DNA of 58,424 nt. Source: an uncultured Chthonomonas sp. (GTDB lineage Bacteria > Armatimonadota > Chthonomonadetes > Chthonomonadales > CAJBBX01). Shown here one piece after another: positions 42,728 to 52,900 of this stretch. Both the position numbers and the translations under genes were made by a program. The notes under the pieces were generated by a model that made no database searches, had not been told where the DNA came from, and saw nothing but the letters and a program-made list of their open reading frames with translations. Position 1 is the first letter of the stretch, and each line of letters begins with the position of its first letter. Where the stretch lies: the NCBI GenBank assembly GCA_903885605.1, contig CAISJD010000071.1:1-58424 (forward strand). The letters run 5' to 3'.

Positions 42728-43786
42728 ATGGGCAGCGAGGCCTGTCGTTCGGCCCTGGCAGAGGGTAGGGCCATTCCGGCGCATCCATTGGCACTGACTC
42801 CGCGGCGCACGCTCGACGAACGGCGCCAGCGGGCGCTGACGCGGTACTACGCGGCGTCGGGCGTCGGCGGACTGGCGGTGGGCGTCCACACGACCCAGTT
42901 CGCGATCCGCGACCCGGCCGTCGGCCTCCTGAGGCCGGTCCTCGAGCTGGCACGCGAGGAGATGGACCGCGCCGATGCCCTGTCTGCCTCGCCCCTTGTG
43001 CGCATCGCCGGCGTCTGCGGCCGAACGGCCCAGGCTATCGACGAGGCCGAACTGGCGCGCTCGCTGGGCTACCACGCGGGGCTACTCAGCCTGGCCGCCA
43101 TGGGCGACGCCGATGACGACGCCCTGCTTGCGCACTGCCGATCCGTAGCCGGCGTCATCCCCGTGGTGGGCTTCTACCTGCAGCCCGCAGTGGGTGGCCG
43201 GAGCCTCTCGTATCGCTTCTGGCGCCGCTTCGCCGAGATCGAGGACGTGGTCGCCATCAAGATGGCGCCGTTCAACCGGTACCAGACGCTGGATGTCGTG
43301 CGCGCCGTGGCCGACGCCGGCCGCCAGGACATCGCGCTCTACACGGGCAATGACGACAACATCGTGATCGACCTCATCACGCCCTACCGGGTCCCGACCG
43401 GCGGCGGGGTCGTGGAACGGCGCATTGTGGGAGGCTTGCTGGGCCACTGGTCGGTCTGGACGCGCAGGGCGGTGGAGCTACTGGCGCGCTGCCGCTCAGC
43501 CGCGCCGTCGGGAGCCGCAGTGGATCCTGAGTTGCTGGCCCTGGCGGTGGAGGTGACGGACGCCAATGCCGCCTTCTTCGACGCGGCCAACGCCTTCCGC
43601 GGCTGCATCGCGGGGCTGCATGAGGTGCTTCGGCGGCAGGGGCTGCTGGAGGGGCTCTGGTGCCTCGATCCGGAGGAGGGCCTCTCGCCGGGGCAGGCGT
43701 GTGAGATCGACCGCGTCTACCGGGCCTACCCCCACCTGAATGACGACGCGTTCGTGGCGCAGCATCGGGACGAGTGGCTCGCGTAG
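42728..43786 (+). CDS. Dihydrodipicolinate synthase (DapA) family aldolase/lyase
   Basis: 352 residues. ATG at 42728 follows GGAGG. The barrel shows TRYYAASGVGGLAVG, VVGFYLQPAVGG and the Schiff-base lysine in VVAIKMAPFNRYQTL, then IALYTGNDDNI. The usual YNxP active-site motif is altered to YLQP, so it is not a lysine-pathway DapA but one of the paralogues that cleave keto-deoxy sugars or acids. The C-terminal ~80 residues are longer than in DapA. It is 15 bp upstream of a Gfo/Idh/MocA gene and fits the last step, aldol cleavage, of the sugar route. Confidence 0.85.
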   Translation: MGSEACRSALAEGRAIPAHPLALTPRRTLDERRQRALTRYYAASGVGGLAVGVHTTQFAIRDPAVGLLRPVLELAREEMDRADALSASPLVRIAGVCGRTAQAIDEAELARSLGYHAGLLSLAAMGDADDDALLAHCRSVAGVIPVVGFYLQPAVGGRSLSYRFWRRFAEIEDVVAIKMAPFNRYQTLDVVRAVADAGRQDIALYTGNDDNIVIDLITPYRVPTGGGVVERRIVGGLLGHWSVWTRRAVELLARCRSAAPSGAAVDPELLALAVEVTDANAAFFDAANAFRGCIAGLHEVLRRQGLLEGLWCLDPEEGLSPGQACEIDRVYRAYPHLNDDAFVAQHRDEWLA

Positions 43787-43801
43787 GGGAGGTGTCCAGC
43801 G

Positions 43802-44821
43802 GTGAACAGCAAGGGCAGGCTTCAACTGGCGGTCGCGGGCGTCGGCGACTTCGGTGCGCGATATGTGCGGGCGCTGCGGGGCGTGTCGGGCGTCGATGTG
43901 CGCTGGGTGATGGCGCGCGACCCGGGCCGCACGGAGGCCGCGGCTGTCGCGCTGGACGTGCCGCGCTGGAGTGTGGAGATCGCCGAGGTGTGCGCCGACC
44001 CGGAGGTCGATGCCGTGGTGGTGGTGACCCCCGAAGCCGCGCACCGGGCCATCACGGTGGCCGCCCTGGAGGCCGGGAAGCATGTGATCGTAGAGAAGCC
44101 CCTGGCGACCACCGACGAGGACGCGGTGGCCATGGTGGAGGCGGCCCGGGCATCCGGCAAGCTGCTGATGACCGCGCTGCTGCTCCGGTTCGATACCCGC
44201 TACGCGCAGCTCAAGGACCGGCTGCCGGAGATCGGGCGGCCGCGGAGCATCTACGCATGGCGCAACTTCGACAGGAACCTGTTCGCGCTCTACAGCAGGA
44301 CGCACAGCTTTGTCGAGAACGCCATCCACGACATCGACCTGATCCTGTGGTACGTCGGCGGCCGCGTCGCACGGGCCAACGGGTTCTGCCGCAACACCAT
44401 GGGACTGGCCAACCCGGATGTGAACTGGGGCGTGCTGGAGTTCGAGGACGGAACCGTGGCCACGCTTCAGACCACGTGGCTCTACCCGCCCCAGGCGCAC
44501 CGGAACCTGCAGTGGAACGCCGGCATCCAGGTGATGGGCGACCGCGGCGTGCTGGAGGTCGCCAACGATGCGGGCGGCTTCCGCGCCAACACCGAAGGCG
44601 ACGGCATCCTGCTGCTGGACCAGACCGGATGGTCCGACATCCACGGCGAGCCCCGCGGCGCGTTCGGAGCCATGCTCCGCCACTTCGTGGCCTGCCTTCG
44701 GGGCGAGGCCGAGTACCTCGGCGCCACTCCGGGAGAGGCACTGGAGGGCATGCGCGTTGCCCGTATGCTGGTTGAGGATGCACGGGCGCGGGAGCGACGG
44801 GGATACGGAGCCGGCGGCTGA
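43802..44821 (+). CDS. Gfo/Idh/MocA-family oxidoreductase, cytoplasmic
   Basis: 339 residues from a GTG start at 43802, preceded by GGGAGG. It has [17 protein letters not shown] (nucleotide binding), [14 protein letters not shown] and [14 protein letters not shown] near residue 97, then [14 protein letters not shown] with the conserved His. Unlike the protein at 10204 it has no Tat signal, so it works in the cytoplasm, probably on an imported sugar. It is convergent with the alpha-toroid gene at 44849 (27 bp gap). Confidence 0.92.
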   Translation: MNSKGRLQLAVAGVGDFGARYVRALRGVSGVDVRWVMARDPGRTEAAAVALDVPRWSVEIAEVCADPEVDAVVVVTPEAAHRAITVAALEAGKHVIVEKPLATTDEDAVAMVEAARASGKLLMTALLLRFDTRYAQLKDRLPEIGRPRSIYAWRNFDRNLFALYSRTHSFVENAIHDIDLILWYVGGRVARANGFCRNTMGLANPDVNWGVLEFEDGTVATLQTTWLYPPQAHRNLQWNAGIQVMGDRGVLEVANDAGGFRANTEGDGILLLDQTGWSDIHGEPRGAFGAMLRHFVACLRGEAEYLGATPGEALEGMRVARMLVEDARARERRGYGAGG

Positions 44822-44848
44822 ACCGGCCTCGTCAGCGCCCGAGGCCGG

Positions 44849-46054
44849 TCAGAGCCTGTCGGCCATGCACAGGCCGCGCAGCGTGGTCCCGAACAGCCAT
44901 GCCAGGTTGTCGGGCGGCCTGGGCTCAGTGCGGCCCGTGACCTTGATGTAGCCGCCCGCATCGATCTGCTCCTGCGTCACGTGTGCGATCATCCATTCGC
45001 ACGCGGCACGGGCCCGGGCGCCGTAAGCGGCGGCGTCGGCATCGCTCAGGAACCCGGCATCCCGCGTCCAGATGTAGGAGAGCATGGCGCCGGCGGCCAT
45101 GCCCAGCCACTTGTCGTCCTGCCCGGTCATGCCGACCGCCCCGTCATCGAACTGGCACGCGTCGAAATGCCACCGCATGGAGGAGGCGCACTTTGACGCG
45201 ATCTCGCTACGCAGGGCGGCGTTTCTGGTGAACCGCGCCAGCTCGGTCAGGTACTCGATGGCGCCGATCGATGAGAACCCCCACGAGGCCTCGTCGGACT
45301 GCGTGCCCACCAGGTGCTCGAAGTTGTCGTTGATAGTCGGCGCGATGACCCAGGTGCCCGTCTTGGATAGCCAGCACCCTTTGTACGTGCCCCGCTCGGC
45401 TTCGGTGAGGTAGTACCGGGCCAGGCCTTCCGCATCGGCCAGCACATCCGCGCGGCCTGAGGCGGCATGGTAGCCCACGAGGCCGCGGCCCATGTGGCAG
45501 TTGTCGTCCGAGTTGCCGGCGTCGAGGATGCCGTACTGGAGGCTGCCGTAGCCGTTTCGGTAGTAGCTACCCTCGTTCCAGCGCCAGAAGTTGAGCCAAT
45601 CGTAGACGGCAGCGGCCTTGGACTCGAACGCCAGTTCCTCGGGGTTGTACTCCCTGAAGTACCGGTATCCTGCCAGTGCCATGCCGTAGATGAACGGCCA
45701 CTGGAGGATGTTTGTCGCCCAGCGGCGTAGTTCGACCGTCAGCGGCCCGTCGCGCTCCTCGAGGGTCTTGATCCACTCCTTGGTGTAGTGGTCCGCCTGT
45801 GTCACGGGGTTCCTGAGGCTGGCCAGGTAGGCTGTGATGTACCGGTCGGCGGCCTCTTTGTAGGCAGGGCTCCCCGTGGCTTCGGAAGCCTTGTAGAGGC
45901 CGATCGCCATGAAGGTCGGGCTGTGGAAGTTCATGGAGTTGACCAGCGTACCGGTGTAGATGAACGGGCACTTCGTGGGGTCGGGCCTGCCGTAGGGGCC
46001 TTGCCACTGCACCATGCGGTCCGCCAGCAGGCGGATTTGTCGCTCAGGCATCAT
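44849..46054 (-). CDS. Cytoplasmic (alpha/alpha)6-toroid-like protein, possible glycosidase
   Basis: 401 residues. Start MMPERQ at 46054 follows AAGGAG and overlaps the stop of the upstream gene (ATGA). The sequence is helical, rich in Trp, Tyr and Asp, with repeated AxxRY and WGFSSIGAIEYL-type helices and GTQSDEASWGFSS. This suits six-hairpin barrels such as unsaturated glucuronyl hydrolases or GH88/105-like enzymes, but no catalytic pair is certain. No signal peptide, so it would act after import by the symporter at 47496. I do not recognise a named family. Confidence 0.6.
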   Translation of the reverse strand: MMPERQIRLLADRMVQWQGPYGRPDPTKCPFIYTGTLVNSMNFHSPTFMAIGLYKASEATGSPAYKEAADRYITAYLASLRNPVTQADHYTKEWIKTLEERDGPLTVELRRWATNILQWPFIYGMALAGYRYFREYNPEELAFESKAAAVYDWLNFWRWNEGSYYRNGYGSLQYGILDAGNSDDNCHMGRGLVGYHAASGRADVLADAEGLARYYLTEAERGTYKGCWLSKTGTWVIAPTINDNFEHLVGTQSDEASWGFSSIGAIEYLTELARFTRNAALRSEIASKCASSMRWHFDACQFDDGAVGMTGQDDKWLGMAAGAMLSYIWTRDAGFLSDADAAAYGARARAACEWMIAHVTQEQIDAGGYIKVTGRTEPRPPDNLAWLFGTTLRGLCMADRL

Positions 46055-47499
46055 CGCTGGGTCTCCTTGTCCCTCTTGCTTCGAAGCCGACCCGTCCGGG
46101 CCCGCGCCTCTGCCAAGTGGCTCACGTAGTGCGCCTTGATGTGGCGGTAGAGCTCCCTGGACCTGGGGTCGCAAGGGCCCATGCGGGTGCCGGGGGCGGT
46201 CATGGTCGCCATGAACTCGTAGAGCGTCAGGGCATCGAAGTGCCTCCTGGCGATCTCCATCTGTCGCAGCACCCGAGGGAAGGCGGCAGGATAGGGGTTG
46301 CCGTAGGCCGGCCCGGCCATCTCCCACGTCTCCGTGTCAGACCAGAGGTGCTTGCCGCTCCCCTTGTGAGCCTCTCGGTACGCCCGGCATACGTCGTCCA
46401 GCTGGGCCAGCCGGTTCTCGGGGTTCCATGTGTACTTGTAGGGCACATAGCCGGGGCCGACCGCATCCTGGTAGGTCAGCACGTCATAGCGGGCCCCTGC
46501 CAGCACTGCGGGCGAGAGGATGGGCGTTCCGCTGGGAGCCACCACGACGAGCTTCTCCGGCGCCAGCGAGTGCATAAAATCGGCCATCGGGTTCAGGAAG
46601 ACGGCTGCGGCTGCCAGGTCGGTGGGCTCGTGCGAGAGGTACCAGCCGTAGAGCGACCGGTAGCGCGAGTAGCGGTCCCAGAGCTCCCGGGTGACCCGCC
46701 TGCCCAGGTCCAGCGCCCTGGCGACGCGGGCGGGGTCCTTGACGCCGTCGTAGACGAGCGTCAGGTCGGGCCCCCTGCCCAGCCCCAGGATCACGCGCTG
46801 GCCGTTGCGCTCTGCCTGATCCAGCACCACGCCGATGGCGTCGAAGTCGAGGGCGCACCTGCCGAGCTCGGGGATCTTGCTGGGGTAGAAGGGACCCATG
46901 TTGAACGCGACCCCTTCCACGTAGCTGATCAGAATAAAGGTGGCCCCGATATCCCTCATGGCGTCAACCATCCGGCGTACCTCGGATGGGGTGGCCTTCT
47001 GCGCCCGGCTCACTGCGGGCGCCATGTTGCCGGGGTCCAGCCAGACGCACTGCGCCCAGGGCAACGCAGGAGTGTCGGAGGCGAAGACCTCTATCGGCCA
47101 CTCGCCTCGCATCGCCGTGGAGCCGGGCGCCCGAACGCGGTAGAGCAGCTTGTGCCTGCCCCAGAGCCCCTTCGTGCTGATCCAGTGCGACACCAGCCGC
47201 CCGACGCCGGCCCCGACGGTGAGGCTCTCGGAGTGGATGAGGGCCGCGTCAGCCGCACGGTCCAGGTAGAAGTCGACGGTGTAGGCGCGCTGGGAGGCGG
47301 AGCCGTTGCGGATTCCGAGCCGCAGCTCGATCGAGACCTTGTCGCTGACGGGTCCCGGCGAGCAGACCAGGAAGCCCACGGCCGTCCCCCCGGCTTCGCC
47401 GCACCGGCCCCGCGCCGGAAAGAGGCATAGGAGGCCGATGATCGCGGCCATCGTCCGCCCGAAGCCCATCCTGCGCATGTTCATACCGCCGGTGGTCAT
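46051..47499 (-). CDS. Exported DUF4434-like TIM-barrel protein
   Basis: 482 residues. ATG at 47499 overlaps the symporter stop (ATGA), and a signal segment follows (FGRTMAAIIGLLCLFPARG). About 30-160 is beta-rich. About 190-470 reads as a DUF4434-like barrel: GATFILISYVEG, VILGLGRGPDL, LYGWYLSHEPTDL and VLTYQDAVGPGYVP. A candidate acid/base Glu is in SHEPTDL. Family members are thought to be glycosidases. It is the second gene of the symporter operon, and both of its ends are translationally coupled. Confidence 0.72.
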   Translation of the reverse strand: MTTGGMNMRRMGFGRTMAAIIGLLCLFPARGRCGEAGGTAVGFLVCSPGPVSDKVSIELRLGIRNGSASQRAYTVDFYLDRAADAALIHSESLTVGAGVGRLVSHWISTKGLWGRHKLLYRVRAPGSTAMRGEWPIEVFASDTPALPWAQCVWLDPGNMAPAVSRAQKATPSEVRRMVDAMRDIGATFILISYVEGVAFNMGPFYPSKIPELGRCALDFDAIGVVLDQAERNGQRVILGLGRGPDLTLVYDGVKDPARVARALDLGRRVTRELWDRYSRYRSLYGWYLSHEPTDLAAAAVFLNPMADFMHSLAPEKLVVVAPSGTPILSPAVLAGARYDVLTYQDAVGPGYVPYKYTWNPENRLAQLDDVCRAYREAHKGSGKHLWSDTETWEMAGPAYGNPYPAAFPRVLRQMEIARRHFDALTLYEFMATMTAPGTRMGPCDPRSRELYRHIKAHYVSHLAEARARTGRLRSKRDKETQR

Positions 47500-48935
47500 G
47501 GGTCTACCGCCCCGGCGGCCGCCTTGCGTGCATCGAGCAGGGCGCGCGCCTCCCGCACCCGCGCCTCCGAGATCGGGTACCGCGTAGCCAGCGCGAGGGC
47601 CAGGAGCAGCAGCGCCACCGGGAATGCGATGTAGAGCACGCGCATCATGAGGAGCGTGTGCGCCCCGGGTGTCTCTCCGCCCACGTACCCGGCAAACGCC
47701 AGGAGGTATCCGCCGAGTACGCTGGTGGCGGCCACGGTGCCCTTGTTGAGCAGGGCCGAGACGGCGCCGAACATCCCCTCGCGCCGCAATCCGCACTCAA
47801 GCTCGTCTATGTCGCAGATGTCCGCCATCATGGCCGGCGTGAAGATGAAGATGGCGATGGACCCGGTACAGATCATGGGGAACGCCAGGAGCGACCAGTA
47901 AGGATGCGCCGGCGTGAAGACGAACCAGGTGGCCGCGTAGCCCGCCAGGGTGAGCAGGATCCCGATGCAGATGGTCAGCTTCTTGCCTATCCGTATGCCG
48001 ATGGAGGCGACGCCGGCCGGCAGCACGATGCCCATGACGGCGAAGAAGGTGCCGCCGTAGCCGTTCAGCGTTCCGGCGAAGCCCTTGTCTCCGGCGCAGA
48101 TGTAGTAGATGAGGATATACAGCAGCATCGGCGACACGATGAACGTGCCGATGCAGACACAGAGGCTGACCGCCATCAGCAGCATGAAGGGGCGGTGCGT
48201 GATGAGAGCCTGGAACGCGGGCCAGAAGGGGATCTTGGGCTGCGTCATGGCCTGGGCCTGCTCGCGGCAGAGGATCGCCGGCAGGACGCCGGCCACGAGC
48301 AGGAGCGCCGCGAGCGCAGGACCCACGAACCGGGCGCCATGCACCTCGTTGCCGCCGAATACGGGGAGCGTGCAGAGCTTGTAGATCCAGGGCAGGATGA
48401 TGCCGACCAGGTTCACCGCTATGAGCCGAAGGCCCTGGGCCCTTGTCCTCTCCGTTGTGTCGGGGCTTAGCTCAAGCCCCAGCGCCGAGAGGCCGATGGA
48501 GTAGGGGGCATAGCCCAGGAACATGATGATGGTGAAGACGAGGTAGTACGCGAACAACCCCGTCTTGTCGAAGTGGAGCGGGGGTAGCCAGACCAGTGCA
48601 AATGCGATAGAACTGACGATGGCGCCGAAGAAGATGTATGGCCGCCGCCTGCCCCACCGTGAGCGCGTGTTGTCGGACAGGTTGCCGATCCATGGGTCCA
48701 GGACTGCGTCCAGCACCCGCGGGACTGCCAGCGCCCATCCGAGCCAGACGGCGCTGATGCCCAGCCCGATGTTGTATATCGGCATGGACATGGCCAGGAT
48801 GCCGTAGGAGAGACCATTGTCCGTCAGGCCCCCCAGCGCCCAGCCGAACTTCTGGCGCGTCGATATCCTGCCCGACGGCCCGGGACCGGCCGAATCGGCG
48901 ATGGAGCCCGGTTGGTTGCTCACCTCATCCACCAC
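47496..48935 (-). CDS. GPH-family (MFS-type) sugar:cation symporter
   Basis: 479 residues with about 12 hydrophobic segments. A GTG start at 48935 follows GGAGG. Family marks: FGWALGGLTDNGLSYGILA, then DAVLDPWIGNLSDNTRSRWG and RRRPYIFFGA in the first loop region, and a later loop with MADICDIDELECG. GPH members import glycosides, pentosides or hexuronides with Na+ or H+. It is first in the operon 48935-44849 and is the only sugar importer in the window, so it is the probable entry point for extracellular breakdown products. A structured inverted repeat lies upstream at 49101-49168. Confidence 0.9.
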   Translation of the reverse strand: MVDEVSNQPGSIADSAGPGPSGRISTRQKFGWALGGLTDNGLSYGILAMSMPIYNIGLGISAVWLGWALAVPRVLDAVLDPWIGNLSDNTRSRWGRRRPYIFFGAIVSSIAFALVWLPPLHFDKTGLFAYYLVFTIIMFLGYAPYSIGLSALGLELSPDTTERTRAQGLRLIAVNLVGIILPWIYKLCTLPVFGGNEVHGARFVGPALAALLLVAGVLPAILCREQAQAMTQPKIPFWPAFQALITHRPFMLLMAVSLCVCIGTFIVSPMLLYILIYYICAGDKGFAGTLNGYGGTFFAVMGIVLPAGVASIGIRIGKKLTICIGILLTLAGYAATWFVFTPAHPYWSLLAFPMICTGSIAIFIFTPAMMADICDIDELECGLRREGMFGAVSALLNKGTVAATSVLGGYLLAFAGYVGGETPGAHTLLMMRVLYIAFPVALLLLALALATRYPISEARVREARALLDARKAAAGAVDP

Positions 48936-49431
48936 GCATCCCTCCGACCCTTTGGGGTCCCCATGGCGGCTGCCGTCCCTGGCCCGGAGCGCCCGCGGTC
49001 GCCTCGCAGAGCGCCTCGCCGCAGCGCCGTCCCAGCAGGCGCTCCGCCGTCCGTCCTTTGCTCCCGCGGCAAGGTAGCTGCATGGTTGGTGTGTGTAGCA
49101 GATCGGAGCGCTCCGGCTCTTCGTAAGGGGTCGTGGGGACGATCCACGAGGAGAGGAGCACTCCGATCGTCAGTGTATCTTCGCCCCCGGTGTCGGGTCA
49201 AGTGGCGTCGCCGATCAGCGGCCATGAGGATGGGAGGTCCGCCGCCGCGTCAGAGCTTGGGAAGCGGCTTCAATCCGGCCATCCTGCGGCCACAGCACCG
49301 TGAGGAGGCCATGCTGGACACGAACGGCAAGCAGTTGGAGGATCGGCGACTGCCGGCGCTGGACGGGGCCAGAGGGAATGACCTGATCGGCCGAACGACG
49401 GGTCGGCGGGCCATGGTCCGCGCGGAGTGGT
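48936..49431. other. 496-bp intergenic region with no gene
   Basis: This divergent region separates the leftward symporter operon from the rightward GNAT gene. It contains the inverted-repeat structure at 49101-49168. A short open frame from ATG at 49311 has a good GAGGAGG site but no recognisable protein and overlaps the GNAT gene. TATGCT at 49431 could be a weak -10. Nothing else is seen. Confidence 0.5.
49101..49168. promoter_or_regulatory. Nested inverted repeat upstream of the symporter operon
   Basis: GATCGGAGCGCTCC at 49101-49114 is the inverse of GGAGCACTCCGATC at 49155-49168 with one mismatch (14-bp arms). Inside, TCGTGG (49131-49136) pairs with CCACGA (49144-49149). The left arm also contains the perfect palindrome CGGAGCGCTCCG. 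It may be an operator pair, a folded RNA or a small mobile-element remnant. Confidence 0.5.
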
Positions 49432-49947
49432 ATGCTCCTGGGCGTAGGAGGCTACCCCACCTTGAACCTGCTGCCGGACGGCCTGCGGATCCGACGTGCA
49501 TTGCCGGCCGATGCCTCGAACCTGGCCGATCTGTTCCGCCGCGCCGTGCTGGGCTACGGACCGGCGGCCTACTCGCCGGAGCAGGTGACGGCGTGGGCGC
49601 AGTCGGCGGAGGCGGTGGCCGCGCCCGAACGCTTGGTGCACGGGGTGACGCTGCTTGCCGAGGCGGCGGGCGAGGCGGCCTGCGTCGGGCGGCTCTGTCC
49701 GGATGACCACATCGACCTGCTCTACTGCGCGCCTCCGCACGGACGGCGCGGGCTTGCCTCCGCCGTGCTCGCCGCGCTCGAGGCCGAGGCGCACCAGCGC
49801 GGCGCGGAGCGCCTCAGCGTGGACGCCAGCCTGGTGGCCCGCGGCCTCTTCGCCAAGCATGGCTACCAGGTCGTGGCAGAGGAGGCAGTGGAGCTGCGCG
49901 GCGTCCTCTTCCGCCGGTTCCGCATGGTCAAGGGCGCCGCGCCGTAG
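49432..49947 (+). CDS. GNAT-family N-acetyltransferase
   Basis: 171 residues. The N-terminus (LRIRRALPADASNLADLF) and the acetyl-CoA binding loop (PPHGRRGLASAVLAALEAEA) are typical of GNAT enzymes, followed by FAKHGYQVV. Two starts are possible: ATG at 49432 with GGAG, or TTG at 49462 with AGGAGG 10 nt upstream; the domain itself begins after both. The substrate is unknown. It is convergent with the GH106-like gene (6 bp gap). Confidence 0.85.
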   Translation: MLLGVGGYPTLNLLPDGLRIRRALPADASNLADLFRRAVLGYGPAAYSPEQVTAWAQSAEAVAAPERLVHGVTLLAEAAGEAACVGRLCPDDHIDLLYCAPPHGRRGLASAVLAALEAEAHQRGAERLSVDASLVARGLFAKHGYQVVAEEAVELRGVLFRRFRMVKGAAP

Positions 49948-49953
49948 CCTCGC

Positions 49954-52900
49954 TCACTCGCGCCAGATCAGCTCCACGGGGCCGCCGAGGCCCGACGGCC
50001 GAACCTCGCGGTCGTACAGGTTGGCCAGCGAGTTCCAGACCTCGATGCGCAGCGCGTTGGCCCCCGGCCGCAGCAGGCCGGTCAGGTCCACCTCGAAGGG
50101 CTGCCAGAGCCGCGTGCCGGCCACCTGTCCGTTGACGGTCACGGCGGCGCCGTCGCGCACCTCCCCCAGCCGCAGGATCACCTGGGCGGCGCTCGCGGCT
50201 TCGGCCGGCGCCTCCAGCGTCCGCTCGTAGACGCCGATGCCGGAGTAGAAGGGCCGTCCCGCATCCGTCCAGAGGCCCGTCACGGCGGCGGCGGGCTCGA
50301 CCATCTCGCCGTCCGCCAGGCCGAAGTCGCCCACCAGGTAGGCCGGGTCCAACAGGCCGTGCATGGGTTCCAGGCTGGAGATGGCGCGGATCTCCACCGT
50401 GTTGATGCCCACGGCCACCGCGTCGGCGATCTCCTGCATCAGGTAGTGCGGGTCCTGCCAGTCCGAGGGGACGAGCGGCGGCAGCTGCCGGCCGTTGATG
50501 TAGACCTCAAGGCTGCGGAAGTGCGACAGGAAGCCCATGTGCGGCGGCACCCACTGCTTCAGGTTGTCCAGCACCAGCCGAAGCGATGCCGGACGGCGCC
50601 GGGCGACGAAGCGCGACGTGTAGACGTTCACCTGCCCGGCCACGCCCTGCCGCTCGGCGGCGGAGGCGGCGCGGTCCCGAAGGCTGCACTCCCAGCGATC
50701 CAGCGGCAGCACGTTAGGCTCACGCGTGGTGAACGACCATTCGGCCGGAAGCGCCAGGCAGCGCTCCATCGGCATGATCGCAGGTCGAGCGGCTGCACCA
50801 TGCTCCTCGCACCCGGCTCCCATGGCGACGATCCTGCACGCCTGCGGACCCAGTTCGAGCCCCACCGTGGTCAGGCCCCGGTCGTCGGTTGCAGAGGCCA
50901 GTGGCCGGACGGCTCCGGTCTCCACGTCCCACTCCGCAGCGGGGCCGGGCCGACGCACGCTCAAGCTCACCCGCTGCCGCGCGTCCAGCGTGTTGACGAC
51001 CATGCAGACCGCGGCTTCTCCGAAACTGCGCACACTTACGAGCACGTCCTGGGCGCTGGAGCCGTCGGGGGCCAGGCAGGCCGCCACGGGCTCTGCAAAG
51101 GAGGTGAGCAGCGCGGCGATGACGTCGTCGCGTCGCTCCCAGTCCCGGACGAAGGCCGCGGAGCCTCCGGCGGCGCTGGTTCGGACGACCTCAGCCTCGG
51201 GCTCAGGGCCGAAGAGGGCGGCCATGGCCTGCTGCACCGAGAGGTGGTCGCCGTCGTCAGCCGTATCGGGCACGCAGCCGATCGCCATGACATTGCCTCC
51301 GCAGAGGTAGAGCTCGCGGATGCGGGCCGCGGCGGTCGGCGACAGGACACGGCAGAGGGGCATCACGACGGTAGGGTAGCTCTCGTGCGAGGCCGCGAAT
51401 CGGAGCCGCCCGGCGCGCGCCTCGGCACGGTGGAGCTGGCTGTCATCGAGGTAGTCGTAGTCGATGTGCCGCCGGAGGAGGCGGTCGGAGACGAAGGCGT
51501 AGGCGGCATCCTCGGGTAGCGCATGGGTGCACTGCCCGCCGTGGAAGATGCGCGTCTGTGCGCTTCGGACGGGCGAAAGGAGCGCCACGTCGGCCAGGTG
51601 CGTTCCGCTGGACTGCACGAGGCTGAGCCGGGCCAGGAAGTCGGCGAAGGCCTTGTAGTGCGGCCAGTGGGGCGCGTGGTAGAACTCGGTGGGTGGCCAG
51701 TCGGTCTTGCGGTAGCCGTCGAACGAATAGTAGAAGGCGTGCGGGATGTACATATTCACGCCCAGCACGGCCATGAATGCCGCGTCCAGCTTGCGCGCTG
51801 CCAGGCTGTGGCCGTGGCCGCTGCCGCCGAAGGCCTCCACCGCGACGCGGGGCTTGCCCTGCACGTGGGCCACCGACGAGGCGCACTTCACGGAGAGGAT
51901 GCGGTGCGGGTGCTCGCGGGAGCCGATGCCGGTCATCAGGTAGTCGAGCCCCGGCCGGTGGAACTGCTCCAGCACGCGCGTCTGGTTGCCCTGCGTGCGG
52001 ATCTGGCCCCAGAGCGGCTCCTCCAGCGTGTGGCCGATGTACTCGATCCCCCGGCGCGAGCACCAGCCGCTGATGGCCCCATGGTACGCGCCCAGGTACC
52101 AGCGTGTGCAGGCGTCGTAGAAGTCGAGGCGCGTCTGCTGCCAGTCCGGCCCCACCTCGTAGAGGAGCGCAGGCAGCATCGGCAGCAAGTCGCGGCCGGT
52201 CTCCCGGCGCCAGCGGCACAGCAGGTCTCGGGTCCAGGGCAACACAAGGCCCGGCAGGCTGCCGTTGAGGGCCTCCACGGTGGTCCGCATGGAGCCGGAC
52301 CCGAAGAAGCCGTCGTGGATCATGAGCCCCGGCTCGTCCGTGAAGACCCCCTTAACCACGCCGCCGAACTCCTCCTCGAACCGCTCCCAGTAGGGCTCGT
52401 AGGCCAGGTCGATGAAGGCCCTGCCCGCCTCGGGGTTCATCGTATCGAGGTAGTAGCCGCGGAAGAAGGTGACATCTTCGGCCACCTCGCACTCCCAGCA
52501 GACGACCAGCTTCCAGCCACGCTTCGGCGCGGCGCAGTGCGTCGGAGCCGCCAGGCAGGAGCCGCCTGGAGCGGCCGGGCCCTGCAGCAGCATTTCGCAA
52601 GCGCCGCTGGGACCCAGCGCGTAGACGGCGACGAGGCGATTGCCGGGCGGTGGCGTCAGGTTCGCATCGTGGCCCGGCCGCATCTCCTCAACGCGCAGGT
52701 AGCGCATGCGTAGCTCCGGGGTCGGCCGGGTGAGCTTGCCGCCGAAGGTGCCGCTGGGCCAGTTATCCTCGTCGTAGAGCCAGACTTCCATGCCGCGCAT
52801 GCGGCACTCGTGGATGCAGACGCCAACCATGTCGAGCCACTCGCTGGACATGAAGGGCGTGAGCAACCCGTGCCGGGCGTGCAGCACGGCCCCGCCCACG

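Noticed and set aside
49101-49125. Resemblance of AGATCGGAG to a sequencing adapter
   Set aside because: Only nine bases match, the next bases differ, and the sequence is part of an inverted repeat with its own partner at 49155-49168.
49311-49706. Short open frame with a good GAGGAGG site before the GNAT gene
   Set aside because: The product is low-complexity Arg/Gly/Ala-rich sequence typical of a shifted high-G+C frame, and it overlaps the GNAT gene over most of its length.
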